DNA from: Cuneatibacter sp. NSJ-177
GTDB lineage: Bacteria; Bacillota; Clostridia; Lachnospirales; Lachnospiraceae
Length of the DNA stretch: 64,000 nucleotides
Reading direction: 5' to 3'
Assembly: GCF_022867805.1 (NCBI RefSeq)
Contig: NZ_JALIFO010000006.1
Span: forward strand, 62,001 to 126,000
Positions 10,301 through 17,499 of this stretch are shown here, in pieces; position 1 is the stretch's first letter, and every line of letters begins with the position of its first letter. The notes beneath the pieces were generated by a model. That model ran no database searches and was not told where the DNA came from. It saw only the letters and a program-made list of their open reading frames with translations. A program made the translations under genes and the position numbers.

Positions 10301-10714
10301 ATCGGAAAGTGTGGTGTCGATCAGACATTCCGATGTGGTTTCCGGCAGCCGTCCGTCCAGTAAAGTGGGAAGATTTACCCGTTCAGTCAAAGAGGAGACT
10401 TGGAGAACCAGCTCTTCTTCCCCGTCGTCGGCCAACGCTTCCAGAGAAGATGCGGCCTCTGCATCTTTGACGCCGGGAATTTCCCGGATGGCTTTCAGAT
10501 CATCGTCCGTGACGCCCAAGGTCCCCAGGATACGGATATCCATAAAATTCGTTTGGTCATACAGCCGGTCGGCGGAAAGCCGCATGTCCGGCTCAGAGGA
10601 GCGGACGCCGGAAAAAAAGGCTACTCCCAGCGCTACAATAAAAAGAAGAGAGAGCCAGCGGTTCCAGCTTTTCCTGATTTCGCGAAAAAAATCTTTTCTT
10701 TGTGCCTGCTTCAT
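7361..10714 (-). CDS. FtsX-like ABC transporter permease with long coiled-coil insert
   Basis: An 1117-residue permease. Residues about 18-40 form the first membrane helix. A MacB-like extracytoplasmic domain then leads into a roughly 300-residue coiled coil (about 250-560) built from repeated Leu-x-Asp-Gly/Ala, EL-DG and AKAxI-DGE units. Two FtsX domains follow, one near 570-700 and one near 990-1110, each with three membrane helices. The ATPase gene lies four bases upstream in the same operon. Large four-helix permeases with coiled coils usually act in mechanotransmission, lipid handling or peptide resistance rather than classic transport. The exact role here is unknown. The apparent ORFs on the opposite strand are shadows of the coiled-coil codon pattern. 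Confidence 0.88.
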   Translation of the reverse strand: MKQAQRKDFFREIRKSWNRWLSLLFIVALGVAFFSGVRSSEPDMRLSADRLYDQTNFMDIRILGTLGVTDDDLKAIREIPGVKDAEAASSLEALADDGEEELVLQVSSLTERVNLPTLLDGRLPETTSECLIDTTLSDVYPIGSTIALYDDKKKEDEDSGEGSLADTLEKTEFTVVGHMTSSYYLTFDRGTASIGDGHIDGLLFVLPETFTEDYHTVIYATVEGAAALTAMSETYDNQIQSVTDEIEKIADARCEIRYQSILDEANEKLEDGKKELADAKEEAETELGDALKDLQDGEAELEDAKTTLAEKEQELEDGRQEIADAKKKLKKSREELDNGWKQYNTGKEALADSERDLTQAKEQLEPKEQELAAGWEAYQTGKSEYDTNAAQLESLKGQKDQLEVALTAQGIDPSQSADYLTLAGTIAQMEPALAGAKKQLDETYSTLSDSQDQMDAAKAQIAEGEAQLTAGKEELDASYAKLQDGEDQYQDGKNALEEAKAKIEDGEQQIEDAKTEIADAEKELEDGWKDYEDGQKEADEKIADAEQKLKDAEDEISDIKYPEWYVLDRNSVQTYVEYDLDAQRIGAIGKVFPAIFFLVAALVSLTTMTRMVEDDRTQIGTMKALGYSKNSIAAKYILYALSATLLGSLLGVVAGSQILPRVIMSAYGILYVNLKEYVVPIQTNYALMSTALAVLCTVAATVAACYRELTSTPAQLMRPVAPKEGRRVLLEYIPFIWKRLGFTSKSTVRNLIRYKKRFFMTVFGIGGCMALLMVGFGLRDSIAKIADNQYSTVFTYDATLNIDSDFDPESTEEMVKQYSQIHETLPIYQIAKDAGYGSTTKEATLFVPERLDSLGDFVNLKNRVSKEHYTLSDDGVIITEKLARMLDVSVGDTISLAEEETSTVDVTVTAIVENYLHHYVYMTPALYEKLYGKTPEYNTLLMTTETMESPQENDLAAKLISHDEILSVSFIRSLQATVDDMMRSLDLVIWVLIISAGLLAFVVLYNLNNINISERRRELATLKVLGFYDGEVASYVYRENILLTILGIGAGMLLGVGLHKFLIRTVEIDMLMFGQTIQPPSYLYSSLLTVVFSVLVNLLVFFKLRKIDMIESLKSVE

Positions 10715-10718
10715 AGAA

Positions 10719-11423
10719 TCACCACTCGATTTCTTCTACTGGCCTGGGATTTTCGTTTTGGCGAATCCGGCTTACCAGCCCGTTTTTAATCTCAATAATC
10801 CGGTCGGCCATGGGAGCAATGGCAGAATTGTGTGTGATTACAATGACGGTCATATTCATGTTGTGGCAGGTATCCTGCAATAGTTTCAAGATGGATTTTC
10901 CGGTCTGATAATCCAGGGCTCCGGTAGGTTCGTCGCATAGAAGGAGTTTGGGATTCTTGGCCAGGGCGCGGGCGATGGCGACGCGCTGCTGCTCGCCGCC
11001 GGAAAGCTGCGCTGGGAAATTTTTCAGACGTCCTTCCAGCCCTACCTCGGATAAAACATCGGCGGCGTTAAGAGGATTCTTGCAGATTTGCAGCGCCAGC
11101 TCAACATTTTCCAGGGCGGTCAGATTTTGGATCAAATTGTAAAATTGAAACACAAATCCGATATCCTCCCGGCGGTAACCGATCAGCTGCCTGCTGCTCA
11201 GGGTGGCCACATTGACTCCATCCACCCAGATTTCTCCGCTGGTGGCGCGGTCCATGCCGCCGAGAATATTTAAAACCGTCGTCTTGCCTGCGCCGCTTGG
11301 CCCGACAATCACGACAAACTCTCCCTTTTCAATGGAAAAGTCGATCCCGTCCACGGCGGAAATCTGGACTTCCCCCATCTGATAGATTTTTTTCACCTGC
11401 TTTAATTCCACAAAAGCGGCCAT
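10719..11423 (-). CDS. ABC transporter ATP-binding protein (MacB/LolD-type)
   Basis: A 234-residue ATPase with Walker [10 protein letters not shown] (residues about 40-48), Q-loop FQFYNL, signature LSGGEQQR, Walker [13 protein letters not shown] and an H-loop ITHN. The DEPTGALD form is typical of the MacB/LolD/FtsE class that energises FtsX-like permeases, matching the partner gene 4 bases downstream. The start follows GAGAGGGGTT. The operon ends at the terminator at 7279-7334. No two-component system of the Bce type is next to it. Confidence 0.93.
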   Translation of the reverse strand: MAAFVELKQVKKIYQMGEVQISAVDGIDFSIEKGEFVVIVGPSGAGKTTVLNILGGMDRATSGEIWVDGVNVATLSSRQLIGYRREDIGFVFQFYNLIQNLTALENVELALQICKNPLNAADVLSEVGLEGRLKNFPAQLSGGEQQRVAIARALAKNPKLLLCDEPTGALDYQTGKSILKLLQDTCHNMNMTVIVITHNSAIAPMADRIIEIKNGLVSRIRQNENPRPVEEIEW

Positions 11424-11582
11424 AACCGAACCCCTCTCTAAAACCTTTTATCGTATGTTTATTATAGCATTTTTCATTTTTGGTAGCTGTAAAGTTTTTC
11501 TAAAATAGTATAAAGGAAAAAATCGATATTATAAAAAATGGAATTTATCTGACACGGACGCCGGAAAAAGCCTAGATATACG

Positions 11583-11617
11583 TTATCCTGGAAATCATTC
11601 GCGGATTTCCAGGATAA
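11583..11617. repeat. Perfect inverted repeat between ABC ATPase and PAP2 gene
   Basis: TTATCCTGGAAATC and GATTTCCAGGATAA form a perfect 14-bp stem around a seven-base loop. It lies just downstream of the minus-strand PAP2 gene, so it probably terminates or stabilises that transcript, although a T run is not directly adjacent. Confidence 0.6.
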
Positions 11618-11650
11618 TCAGGTGTTAGGCAAAATAAGGAGAGGATGCCT

Positions 11651-12316
11651 CTATCGAAAGAGGAGATGCCGGGAAAAAAACGCTTGTGCCTTTTCCGGGA
11701 GCCGGGTCTTTCCGACCGCCCAGTAAAAGAGCTCGGCCAGGGCGACGCCTGCAATCATGTCCGGCAGATAATGCTGCTTGATGGTCTGCGTACAGATACA
11801 GATGATGATGGCAAAGATTAAGGCGAACCTCCGGTACCAGAGGGGAATATCCTTCTGGCCCCGGACACTGATCCAAAGCATCCAACTGGCATAGCAGTGC
11901 ATGGACGGAAAAAGGTTGGTGGGCTGATCCATTGTGTAAATCAGCGTGGTCAGCCAGCCGCAGAGTGTATCGGCGGTCACCTCCGGCCTCACTACGGTGG
12001 TGGGGAAAAACAGAAAAATAAAAAAGGTGGTGACATGCAGCAGCTCGATCGCAACAAAAATATGGAAAAAATGTTTGTTTTCCAGGGTCCCTGCCAGCAG
12101 AAAGCCGAAGTACCAGTATGGGTAGGTCAGCACGTAAGGGATGATGGAAATGGTTAGAAACGGGATCGCCCGGTCCAGAGCCGTCGTCAGATCATAATGG
12201 TAGTAGCCCGCGGTCAATACCATGGGAATATAATAAGTTGCCGTGTGGGTGATCAGGATGATCAGCAGCGGCAGCCAGGCGTTTTTCGGTATTCTTCTTT
12301 TTGGCGTGAAGCGCAT
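11651..12316 (-). CDS. PAP2-superfamily phosphatase-like membrane protein
   Basis: A 221-residue protein with six hydrophobic segments. It carries the PAP2 motifs PSMH (in LFPSMHCYASWMLW) and a terminal H-x3-D (QHYLPDMIAG), the expected catalytic histidines of membrane phosphatidic-acid phosphatases. It resembles the inositolphosphotransferase/Aur1-like branch. It probably dephosphorylates or transfers lipid head groups in the membrane. An AAGGATTG element lies before the ATG. It is monocistronic. Confidence 0.83.
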   Translation of the reverse strand: MRFTPKRRIPKNAWLPLLIILITHTATYYIPMVLTAGYYHYDLTTALDRAIPFLTISIIPYVLTYPYWYFGFLLAGTLENKHFFHIFVAIELLHVTTFFIFLFFPTTVVRPEVTADTLCGWLTTLIYTMDQPTNLFPSMHCYASWMLWISVRGQKDIPLWYRRFALIFAIIICICTQTIKQHYLPDMIAGVALAELFYWAVGKTRLPEKAQAFFSRHLLFR

Positions 12317-12483
12317 GGAACAATCCTTCTTTCAGAAATTGGTTAGGCAGCGGCACTCTCAGATAAATTTTGTCTTTTGCGCATGACCTGTTTCACTATA
12401 GCATAAAATTTCCATGGCTACAATCCATTTTCCCGCTTAACCGGCGAAAATTTTGACTTCTTTGTTTTTTTGGGGAACTCAGA

Positions 12484-12512
12484 TTGCGTTTCGTATCCAA
12501 GTCCGTTATACT
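12484..12512 (+). promoter_or_regulatory. Sigma-A-type promoter of the HAD phosphatase gene
   Basis: TTGCGT at 12484-12489 and TATACT at 12507-12512 with 17 bases between. The start codon is 25 bases further on. Confidence 0.6.
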
Positions 12513-12537
12513 AAGATAGGAAGAGAAGGAGACGAAC

Positions 12538-13353
12538 ATGAAGGTACAATTGATCGCAACTGATTTGGATGGAACCCTGATCCCTTACGGGAAGGCAATT
12601 CCGGAGCCGGTGCTGGACGCCTTACAGGAAGCGCTGGATCAGGGGATTTTTGTAGTGCCGGTGACCGGGCGTTCTTATGCCGCCATTCCGCCGGAAATTC
12701 TTTCCCTTTCCGGACTTCGGTATGTCATATCGTCCAATGGAGCAGTGATTTTGGACCTGTATCGGGATCAGATCCTAAACCGCACGCTGATTCCTGCGGG
12801 GGAGGCGGCCGGTATCTTGCGGAAGCTGAAAGACCAGGGGATTTACAGCTGCGTTTACTCCGACAACAGAATCTATAACTGGAGCCGGCTCCCTTCCTAC
12901 CTCGAACAGTATTACCGGCCGCGGATGACGATTTTCCGCCAGAATCCCAGAAACGATCTGGCAGATTTCTTGGAGAGAAACGGCCTGGATGTGGAAAAAA
13001 TATTTATTGCGGTTCACGAGGAGGGGATGAGGGAAACGCTGCGGCGGGACCTGCAAAGGCACTCCAACATTTTATTGACTTCGTCCTCTCCTTGGAATTT
13101 GGAAGTGAATCACCGGAATGCGGACAAAGGAACGGCGCTTCGTTGGCTGGCCCACCATCTTTTGCTGTCATCATCGGAAATTTTAGCCATGGGGGATAAT
13201 GAAAACGATATCACCATGCTCCAGTTCGCCGGTATCTCGGCGGCGATGGAAAATGGGACAAAAGAGGCGAAAACCGCTGCAAGGCTGGTGATTCCGGACT
13301 GTGAGCAGGCGGGCGCCGCGGAGTTTCTCAGAAAAAATATTCTTGACAGATAG
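12538..13353 (+). CDS. Cof-type HAD-IIB family hydrolase
   Basis: A 271-residue HAD phosphatase. The N-terminal TDLDGTLIPYG contains the nucleophile DxD motif. SSNGAV is motif II, K-x-T-x-L is present in the cap-to-core return, and GDNENDITML is motif IV with the metal-binding aspartates. The type IIB cap occupies about residues 85-185. Enzymes of this class dephosphorylate sugar phosphates or flavin-type substrates; the substrate here is unknown. AGAAGGAGACGAAC precedes the ATG. The -35 box of the perR promoter overlaps the region around its stop codon. Confidence 0.92.
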   Translation: MKVQLIATDLDGTLIPYGKAIPEPVLDALQEALDQGIFVVPVTGRSYAAIPPEILSLSGLRYVISSNGAVILDLYRDQILNRTLIPAGEAAGILRKLKDQGIYSCVYSDNRIYNWSRLPSYLEQYYRPRMTIFRQNPRNDLADFLERNGLDVEKIFIAVHEEGMRETLRRDLQRHSNILLTSSSPWNLEVNHRNADKGTALRWLAHHLLLSSSEILAMGDNENDITMLQFAGISAAMENGTKEAKTAARLVIPDCEQAGAAEFLRKNILDR

Positions 13354-13371
13354 CAGAAAAGTCTTTATAAT
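13343..13371 (+). promoter_or_regulatory. Consensus promoter of the Fur/PerR gene
   Basis: TTGACA at 13343-13348, 17-base spacer, TATAAT at 13366-13371: a perfect sigma-A match that starts inside the end of the HAD gene. Confidence 0.85.
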
Positions 13372-13396
13372 GATAATTATTCTTATTATTATAAAG
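13366..13396 (+). promoter_or_regulatory. Fur/PerR-type operator over the perR -10 region
   Basis: An AT-rich dyad containing ATGATAATTATT followed by ATTATTATAAA overlaps the -10 box. The same ATGATAATTATT core precedes the rubrerythrin gene at 13841. This implies autoregulation plus control of rubrerythrin by the same repressor. Confidence 0.7.
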
Positions 13397-13413
13397 AAAG
13401 GATGCTTGGTAGG

Positions 13414-13806
13414 ATGAAGTATAGTAGGCAACGGGAGGCGATCAAAGATTTTTTGATGACCCGGACCGATCACCCCACAGCAGAAGCAGTTTACTTAAGC
13501 GTCCGGGAGAGCAATCCGAAAATCAGCCTGGGAACCGTTTACCGGAATCTTTCTCTCTTGACTTCTCTGGGAGAGATTCAAAAGATTTGCTGCGGGGACG
13601 GTGTGGAGCGGTATGATGCGAATGTAGCGCCCCATTATCACTATCACTGTACGGCCTGCGGCTGTGTCATGGATGTGCCGATGGACCAGGTTCCCACTTC
13701 CAAAGTGCTGATCGGAGCGGATTTTCCGGAAGAGGTGGACGGTTACACGGTGTTGTTTCATGGGACCTGCCGGGAATGCAGGAAAAAAATGGAAAAAAGT
13801 AGTTGA
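13414..13806 (+). CDS. perR: Fur family transcriptional regulator, PerR-like
   Basis: A 130-residue Fur-family repressor beginning MKYSRQREAI. A winged helix comes first, with HPTAEAVY and SLGTVYRNLSLL as recognition region. It is followed by a dimerisation domain with the metal-binding HYHYHCTACG segment and a second CxxC pair (CRECRK) for structural zinc. The start is placed at 13414, where PerR proteins usually begin; an ATG 12 bases upstream abuts the ribosome binding site. A consensus promoter and a Fur/PerR dyad precede it, and the peroxide-reducing rubrerythrin follows. PerR is therefore favoured over Fur or Zur, but only by context. Confidence 0.88.
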   Translation: MKYSRQREAIKDFLMTRTDHPTAEAVYLSVRESNPKISLGTVYRNLSLLTSLGEIQKICCGDGVERYDANVAPHYHYHCTACGCVMDVPMDQVPTSKVLIGADFPEEVDGYTVLFHGTCRECRKKMEKSS

Positions 13807-13866
13807 CAAAGCAGAGGTTCTGTGATAGATTAAAAACAGAAATGATAATTATTACTAATTATAAAA
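13803..13866 (+). promoter_or_regulatory. Promoter and PerR-type operator of the rubrerythrin gene
   Basis: TTGACA at 13803-13808 and TAGATT at 13826-13831 are 17 bases apart. Immediately downstream, 13841-13866 holds ATGATAATTATT then CTAATTATAAAA, closely matching the operator in front of the PerR gene. Confidence 0.75.
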
Positions 13867-13885
13867 TGAAAAGGAGATCATCAGA

Positions 13886-14428
13886 ATGAAAAAGTTTGTA
13901 TGTGAAGTTTGTGGATATGTTTACGAAGGCGAAGCTGCTCCGGAGAAATGTCCTCAGTGCGGCGCACCGGCCAGCAAGTTTAAAGAGCAGAGTGGTGAGA
14001 TGACTTGGGCGGCTGAGCATGTAGTTGGCGTAGCACAGGGCGTCAGCGAAGATATTCTGGCTGATCTGAGAGCGAACTTCCAGGGTGAGTGCAGCGAAGT
14101 TGGCATGTATCTGGCGATGGCTCGCGTTGCTCACAGAGAGGGCTATCCGGAGATCGGCCTGTACTGGGAGAAAGCCGCTTATGAAGAGGCGGAGCACGCT
14201 GCAAAGTTTGCCGAGCTGCTGGGTGAAGTTGTCACCGACAGCACCAAGAAGAACCTGGAGATGAGAGTGGAAGCCGAGAACGGCGCGACCGCAGGCAAGT
14301 TTGACCTGGCAAAGAGAGCGAAAGCGGCTAATCTGGATGCGATCCATGACACGGTACATGAGATGGCCAGAGACGAAGCACGCCACGGAAAAGCATTTGC
14401 CGGCCTGCTGAAGAGATACTTTGGCTAA
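13886..14428 (+). CDS. Reverse rubrerythrin / NADH peroxidase
   Basis: A 180-residue protein with an N-terminal rubredoxin domain (residues 1-40, [10 protein letters not shown] and CPQCGAP giving four cysteine ligands for one iron). A ferritin-like diiron domain follows, with [38 protein letters not shown] and [13 protein letters not shown] supplying Glu and His ligands. This rubredoxin-first order defines reverse rubrerythrins, which reduce hydrogen peroxide and oxygen with electrons from NAD(P)H via a rubredoxin reductase. It is codon-biased like a highly expressed gene. It has its own promoter with a PerR-type operator and sits directly after perR. Confidence 0.93.
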   Translation: MKKFVCEVCGYVYEGEAAPEKCPQCGAPASKFKEQSGEMTWAAEHVVGVAQGVSEDILADLRANFQGECSEVGMYLAMARVAHREGYPEIGLYWEKAAYEEAEHAAKFAELLGEVVTDSTKKNLEMRVEAENGATAGKFDLAKRAKAANLDAIHDTVHEMARDEARHGKAFAGLLKRYFG

Positions 14429-14453
14429 TCGAATCCTTATTTCGAAAAGAATG

Positions 14454-14504
14454 CGATAGAAGCAGAAAGAGTTCCGTTATTCGGGACTCTTTCTGCTTCT
14501 ATCG
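14454..14504 (+). terminator. Long hairpin after rubrerythrin
   Basis: CGATAGAAGCAGAAAGAGT and its complement form an almost perfect stem of about 20 bp around a short loop. No T run follows, so it may act as a terminator or a 3' stabiliser. Confidence 0.65.
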
Positions 14505-14803
14505 GTTGATGTTATAAAGCGTGGACTTTCTACGGCAGCATACTCTGGATGCGATCCTGGTACCAGGGCTGTCCGCGGCAGATCAGAACGTTCATCCCAG
14601 AGAATCGATGGCCGGATACTTGAGCGGAAGAATCGGCCGCCGGGCATGGGAAAAGGGAGCACGGATGACTGCCGCACTCCCTTACAACGAACAATCTGTT
14701 ATTCTCTTGCGCTTTACACTTCATCGGCGTCCGCCGTGATGGAAAACGGTAGTGAAAAAGCTGTTTTACCTTCTGTAATGAAAGGTACAGGCCTTTACAC
14801 GGA
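14505..14803. other. Gap with no recognised gene
   Basis: The stretch between the rubrerythrin hairpin and the cold-shock gene contains short open frames on both strands (for example a 64-codon frame on the minus strand at 14530-14724). None has a good ribosome binding site or a recognisable family. It may include the 3' untranslated region of the cold-shock transcript. Confidence 0.5.
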
Positions 14804-15001
14804 TTATAACTTCGTTACGTTGGTAGCCTGGGGTCCCTTTGCACCATTTACTACGTCGAACTCGACTTCCGCGCCCTCATCCAGGGACTTGAAGCCTTCC
14901 ATGTTCAGACCAGAGTAATGCACAAATACGTCATTGCCCTCGGCGTCGGAAATAAATCCGTAACCCTTTTGGTTGTTAAACCATTTTACTGTACCTCTCA
15001 T
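14804..15001 (-). CDS. Cold-shock protein, CspA family
   Basis: A 65-residue single cold-shock domain. It has RNP1 (KGYGFISD) and RNP2 (VFVHYS) RNA-binding motifs and begins with the standard [14 protein letters not shown] segment. It binds single-stranded RNA and DNA and acts as an RNA chaperone. GGAGG precedes the ATG. It is monocistronic with its own promoter at 15065-15093 and a leader of about 60 bases. A second member lies at 28441-28653. Confidence 0.96.
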   Translation of the reverse strand: MRGTVKWFNNQKGYGFISDAEGNDVFVHYSGLNMEGFKSLDEGAEVEFDVVNGAKGPQATNVTKL

Positions 15002-15064
15002 GCGATACCTCCAAAAATAATAGAAAATAGATAGTAGGTCCAGTTGCTTCTTGCAACTATCCTT

Positions 15065-15093
15065 ACAATATCATGGTTTTCATATAAAGTCAA
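15065..15093 (-). promoter_or_regulatory. Promoter of the minus-strand cold-shock gene
   Basis: On the minus strand TTGACT (15093-15088) and TATTGT (15070-15065) are 17 bases apart. Confidence 0.6.
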
Positions 15094-15232
15094 ACAAATT
15101 ATGAAGAAAATATGAATTCCTTTTAAAATACTATAAAATACAAGGGGAATAGAGGAAAACGGCATAGAAAAGTGTCGAAAACAGGTGGATTTTAGGTCTA
15201 AATTGGTAAATAAAATGTTTACAATTATTTTA

Positions 15233-15261
15233 TTGACTTTTATAAAAGTTTGTACTATATT
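15233..15261 (+). promoter_or_regulatory. Promoter upstream of htpG
   Basis: TTGACT at 15233-15238, 17 bases, TATATT at 15256-15261. This leaves a leader of about 150 bases before the htpG start at 15420. The rest of the 15002-15419 gap is AT-rich, with no CIRCE-type inverted repeat that I could find. Confidence 0.65.
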
Positions 15262-15419
15262 TTATAAGGAAACGTAGCAAGGCAGAGCAGGCGGGCCATG
15301 ACGGAGTCGGAAGATCTCCATGGCGGCGGCGCGGGATGAAAAAATGCGCCGGGGCCGGTTCTGAGTATGGTATCCATGCTGAGTTTGAAGAGAGAAGAAA
15401 GAAAAGGAGATGTTTTTTT

Positions 15420-17339
15420 ATGTGCAAAAAACAGGGAAGTCTTTCAATCAACAGTGAAAACATTTTTCCAATCATTAAAAAATGGCTGTATTCCGACCAT
15501 GATATTTTTTTCCGTGAACTGATCTCGAACGGATGCGACGCCGTGACCAAGCTGAAAAAGCTGGAGGGGATGGGAGAATACACCTTCCCGGAGGGCGCGA
15601 AGCAGAAAGTCGACGTGATTCTGGATGAAGAGGCAAAGACGATCCGTTTCCTCGACACCGGTTTAGGAATGACCGCAGATGAGGTGGAGAAGTACATTAA
15701 CCAAATTGCTTTCTCCGGGGCGACTGCTTTTTTGGAGCAGTACAAGGATAAAACTAACGAGGATCAGATCATCGGCCATTTTGGGCTGGGATTTTATTCC
15801 GCATTTATGGTGGCCGACCGGGTGACCATTGACACCTTGTCCTATCAGGAGGGCGCCGAGCCGGTATTTTGGGAGTGCACCGGCGGCACCGAGTATACGA
15901 TGAGCGAAGGAACCCGGCGGGAAGTCGGGACCGAGATCACCTTATATCTGAATTCCGACAGCGCAGAATTTGCAAAAGAGTACCGGGCCAGAGAGATCAT
16001 CAACAAATATTGTTCTTTCATGCCCGTAGAAATCTACCTCTACACCAACGCGGAGTGGGAGAAAGCCCAGGAAGAAGCGTCGGTGGAGACCGTGGAGACG
16101 GAACCGGCAGAAGAGACGGAGGAGAAGGAAGAGGAAGATAAAAAAGAGGAAAAGAAAATCCCTCAGTCCCTCAGCGATACGAATCCGCTCTGGACGAAGC
16201 ATCCCAACGACTGCACCGAGGAAGAGTACCGGGAGTTCTACCGCAAGGTTTTCCTGGATTTCAAGGAGCCTCTGTTCTGGATTCACCTGAATATGGATTA
16301 TCCTTTCAATCTGAAAGGAATTTTGTACTTCCCGAAGATCAACACGGAGTACGATTCTCTGGAAGGTACGATTAAGCTTTATAACAACCGCGTTTTCATC
16401 GCTGATAATATTAAGGAAGTGATTCCGGAATTTTTGATGCTCCTGAAGGGCGTCATCGATTGTCCGGATCTGCCGCTGAACGTATCCCGCAGCGCTTTGC
16501 AGAACGATGGGTTTGTCCGTAAGGTATCCGATTACATCACGAAGAAGGTGGCGGATAAGCTGACCGGCATGTGCAATACGGACCGGGAGAACTATGAAAA
16601 ATACTGGGACGACATCCATCCGTTCATCAAGTTCGGCTGCCTGAAGGATGACAAGTTCTACGATAAGATGAAGAGCAGCATCCTGTTCAAGAATCTGGAT
16701 GGGAAGTATCAGACCTTTGCGGACTTGACTGAGGGCGACAACAAGAATATCGTCTATGTAACCGACGAGCTGCAGCAGGGGCAGTACGTGAAAATGTACA
16801 AGGAAGCAGGCCTTAACGCTGTGATTCTGCCGTCCAACATTGATTCCCCGTTCATCACCATGTTGGAGCAGAAGAACGAAGGAGTCAAGTTCCGCCGGAT
16901 CGACGCGGAGGTGACTGATTCCTTCAAGGCGGAGGGAGAAGAAAAGACGGAAGAGGAGCAAAAAGCGGAAACCGAAGAGCTGACCAAGATTTTCCAGGAT
17001 GCGCTGGGCAAGGAAAAGCTTTCTGTGAAAGTGGAAAATCTGAAAGATGAGAAACTTTCCGCCATGATCACTCTTTCCGAAGAAGGCCGCCGGATGCAGG
17101 AAATGATGAAAATGTACGGGATGGCCGATATGGCCTCCGGAGCGGATGAGACCTTGGTGCTGAACGCAAACAACGCCCTGGTGAAGTTTGTACGTGAGCA
17201 GAAGGAGTCCGGGCATGTGCCGATGATCTGCAAACAGCTTTATGACCTGGCCCGGATCAGCCATGCGCCCCTGACCGCGGAGGAGATGTCCGAGTTTGTA
17301 GCCAGAAGCAATGAAATCCTGATGCTCCTGACAAAATAA
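15420..17339 (+). CDS. htpG: Molecular chaperone HtpG (Hsp90)
   Basis: A 639-residue Hsp90. The N-terminal GHKL ATPase domain shows the ATP-binding asparagine in RELISNGCDA, DTGLGM and GHFGLGFYSAFMV. The middle domain has DFKEPLFWIHLNMD and the catalytic arginine region LNVSRSALQND. The C-terminal dimerisation domain ends LMLLTK. I start at 15420 (MCKKQGSLSINSEN) because AAGGAG lies upstream and HtpG proteins start here; the 28 extra in-frame codons upstream are unlike the family. Unusually, residues about 217-246 form an acidic/basic Glu-Lys linker between the N and middle domains, a feature better known from eukaryotic Hsp90. A second charged insert lies near residue 505. Confidence 0.95.
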   Translation: MCKKQGSLSINSENIFPIIKKWLYSDHDIFFRELISNGCDAVTKLKKLEGMGEYTFPEGAKQKVDVILDEEAKTIRFLDTGLGMTADEVEKYINQIAFSGATAFLEQYKDKTNEDQIIGHFGLGFYSAFMVADRVTIDTLSYQEGAEPVFWECTGGTEYTMSEGTRREVGTEITLYLNSDSAEFAKEYRAREIINKYCSFMPVEIYLYTNAEWEKAQEEASVETVETEPAEETEEKEEEDKKEEKKIPQSLSDTNPLWTKHPNDCTEEEYREFYRKVFLDFKEPLFWIHLNMDYPFNLKGILYFPKINTEYDSLEGTIKLYNNRVFIADNIKEVIPEFLMLLKGVIDCPDLPLNVSRSALQNDGFVRKVSDYITKKVADKLTGMCNTDRENYEKYWDDIHPFIKFGCLKDDKFYDKMKSSILFKNLDGKYQTFADLTEGDNKNIVYVTDELQQGQYVKMYKEAGLNAVILPSNIDSPFITMLEQKNEGVKFRRIDAEVTDSFKAEGEEKTEEEQKAETEELTKIFQDALGKEKLSVKVENLKDEKLSAMITLSEEGRRMQEMMKMYGMADMASGADETLVLNANNALVKFVREQKESGHVPMICKQLYDLARISHAPLTAEEMSEFVARSNEILMLLTK

Positions 17340-17439
17340 AAAAATAGCTGCGAAGCAGATATTTTTGTCCAAACGGAGCGAAACGGAGTTCAGACTTCCC
17401 GTCCTTTTTATGGAGCGACGGAGGAGCGCAATAAAAAAA
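17338..17439 (+). repeat. Dispersed intergenic repeat, family B, copy 2
   Basis: Starts at the htpG stop codon with AATAGCTGCGAAGCAGATAT and runs through GACTTCCCGTCC, TTTTTATGGAGCG and GAGGAGCGCAATAAAAA. It matches 7199-7284 almost base for base over the shared part, in the same orientation. Confidence 0.8.
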
Positions 17440-17443
17440 GATA

Positions 17444-17497
17444 AGAGCTGCCGCCAAAACAGAGGTTCCCTCTGTAAGAGTGGCAGCTCTGCTTTTG
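17444..17497. terminator. Bidirectional terminator between htpG and the holin-like gene
   Basis: AGAGCTGCC and GGCAGCTCT form the outer stem, with an inner AGAGG/CCTCT stem. A run of A residues on the left and GCTTTTGTCT on the right give U tracts for both directions. Confidence 0.75.
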
Positions 17498-17499
17498 TC

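Noticed and set aside
14530-14724. A 64-codon minus-strand frame downstream of the cold-shock gene
   Set aside because: No convincing ribosome binding site or family; composition looks incidental.
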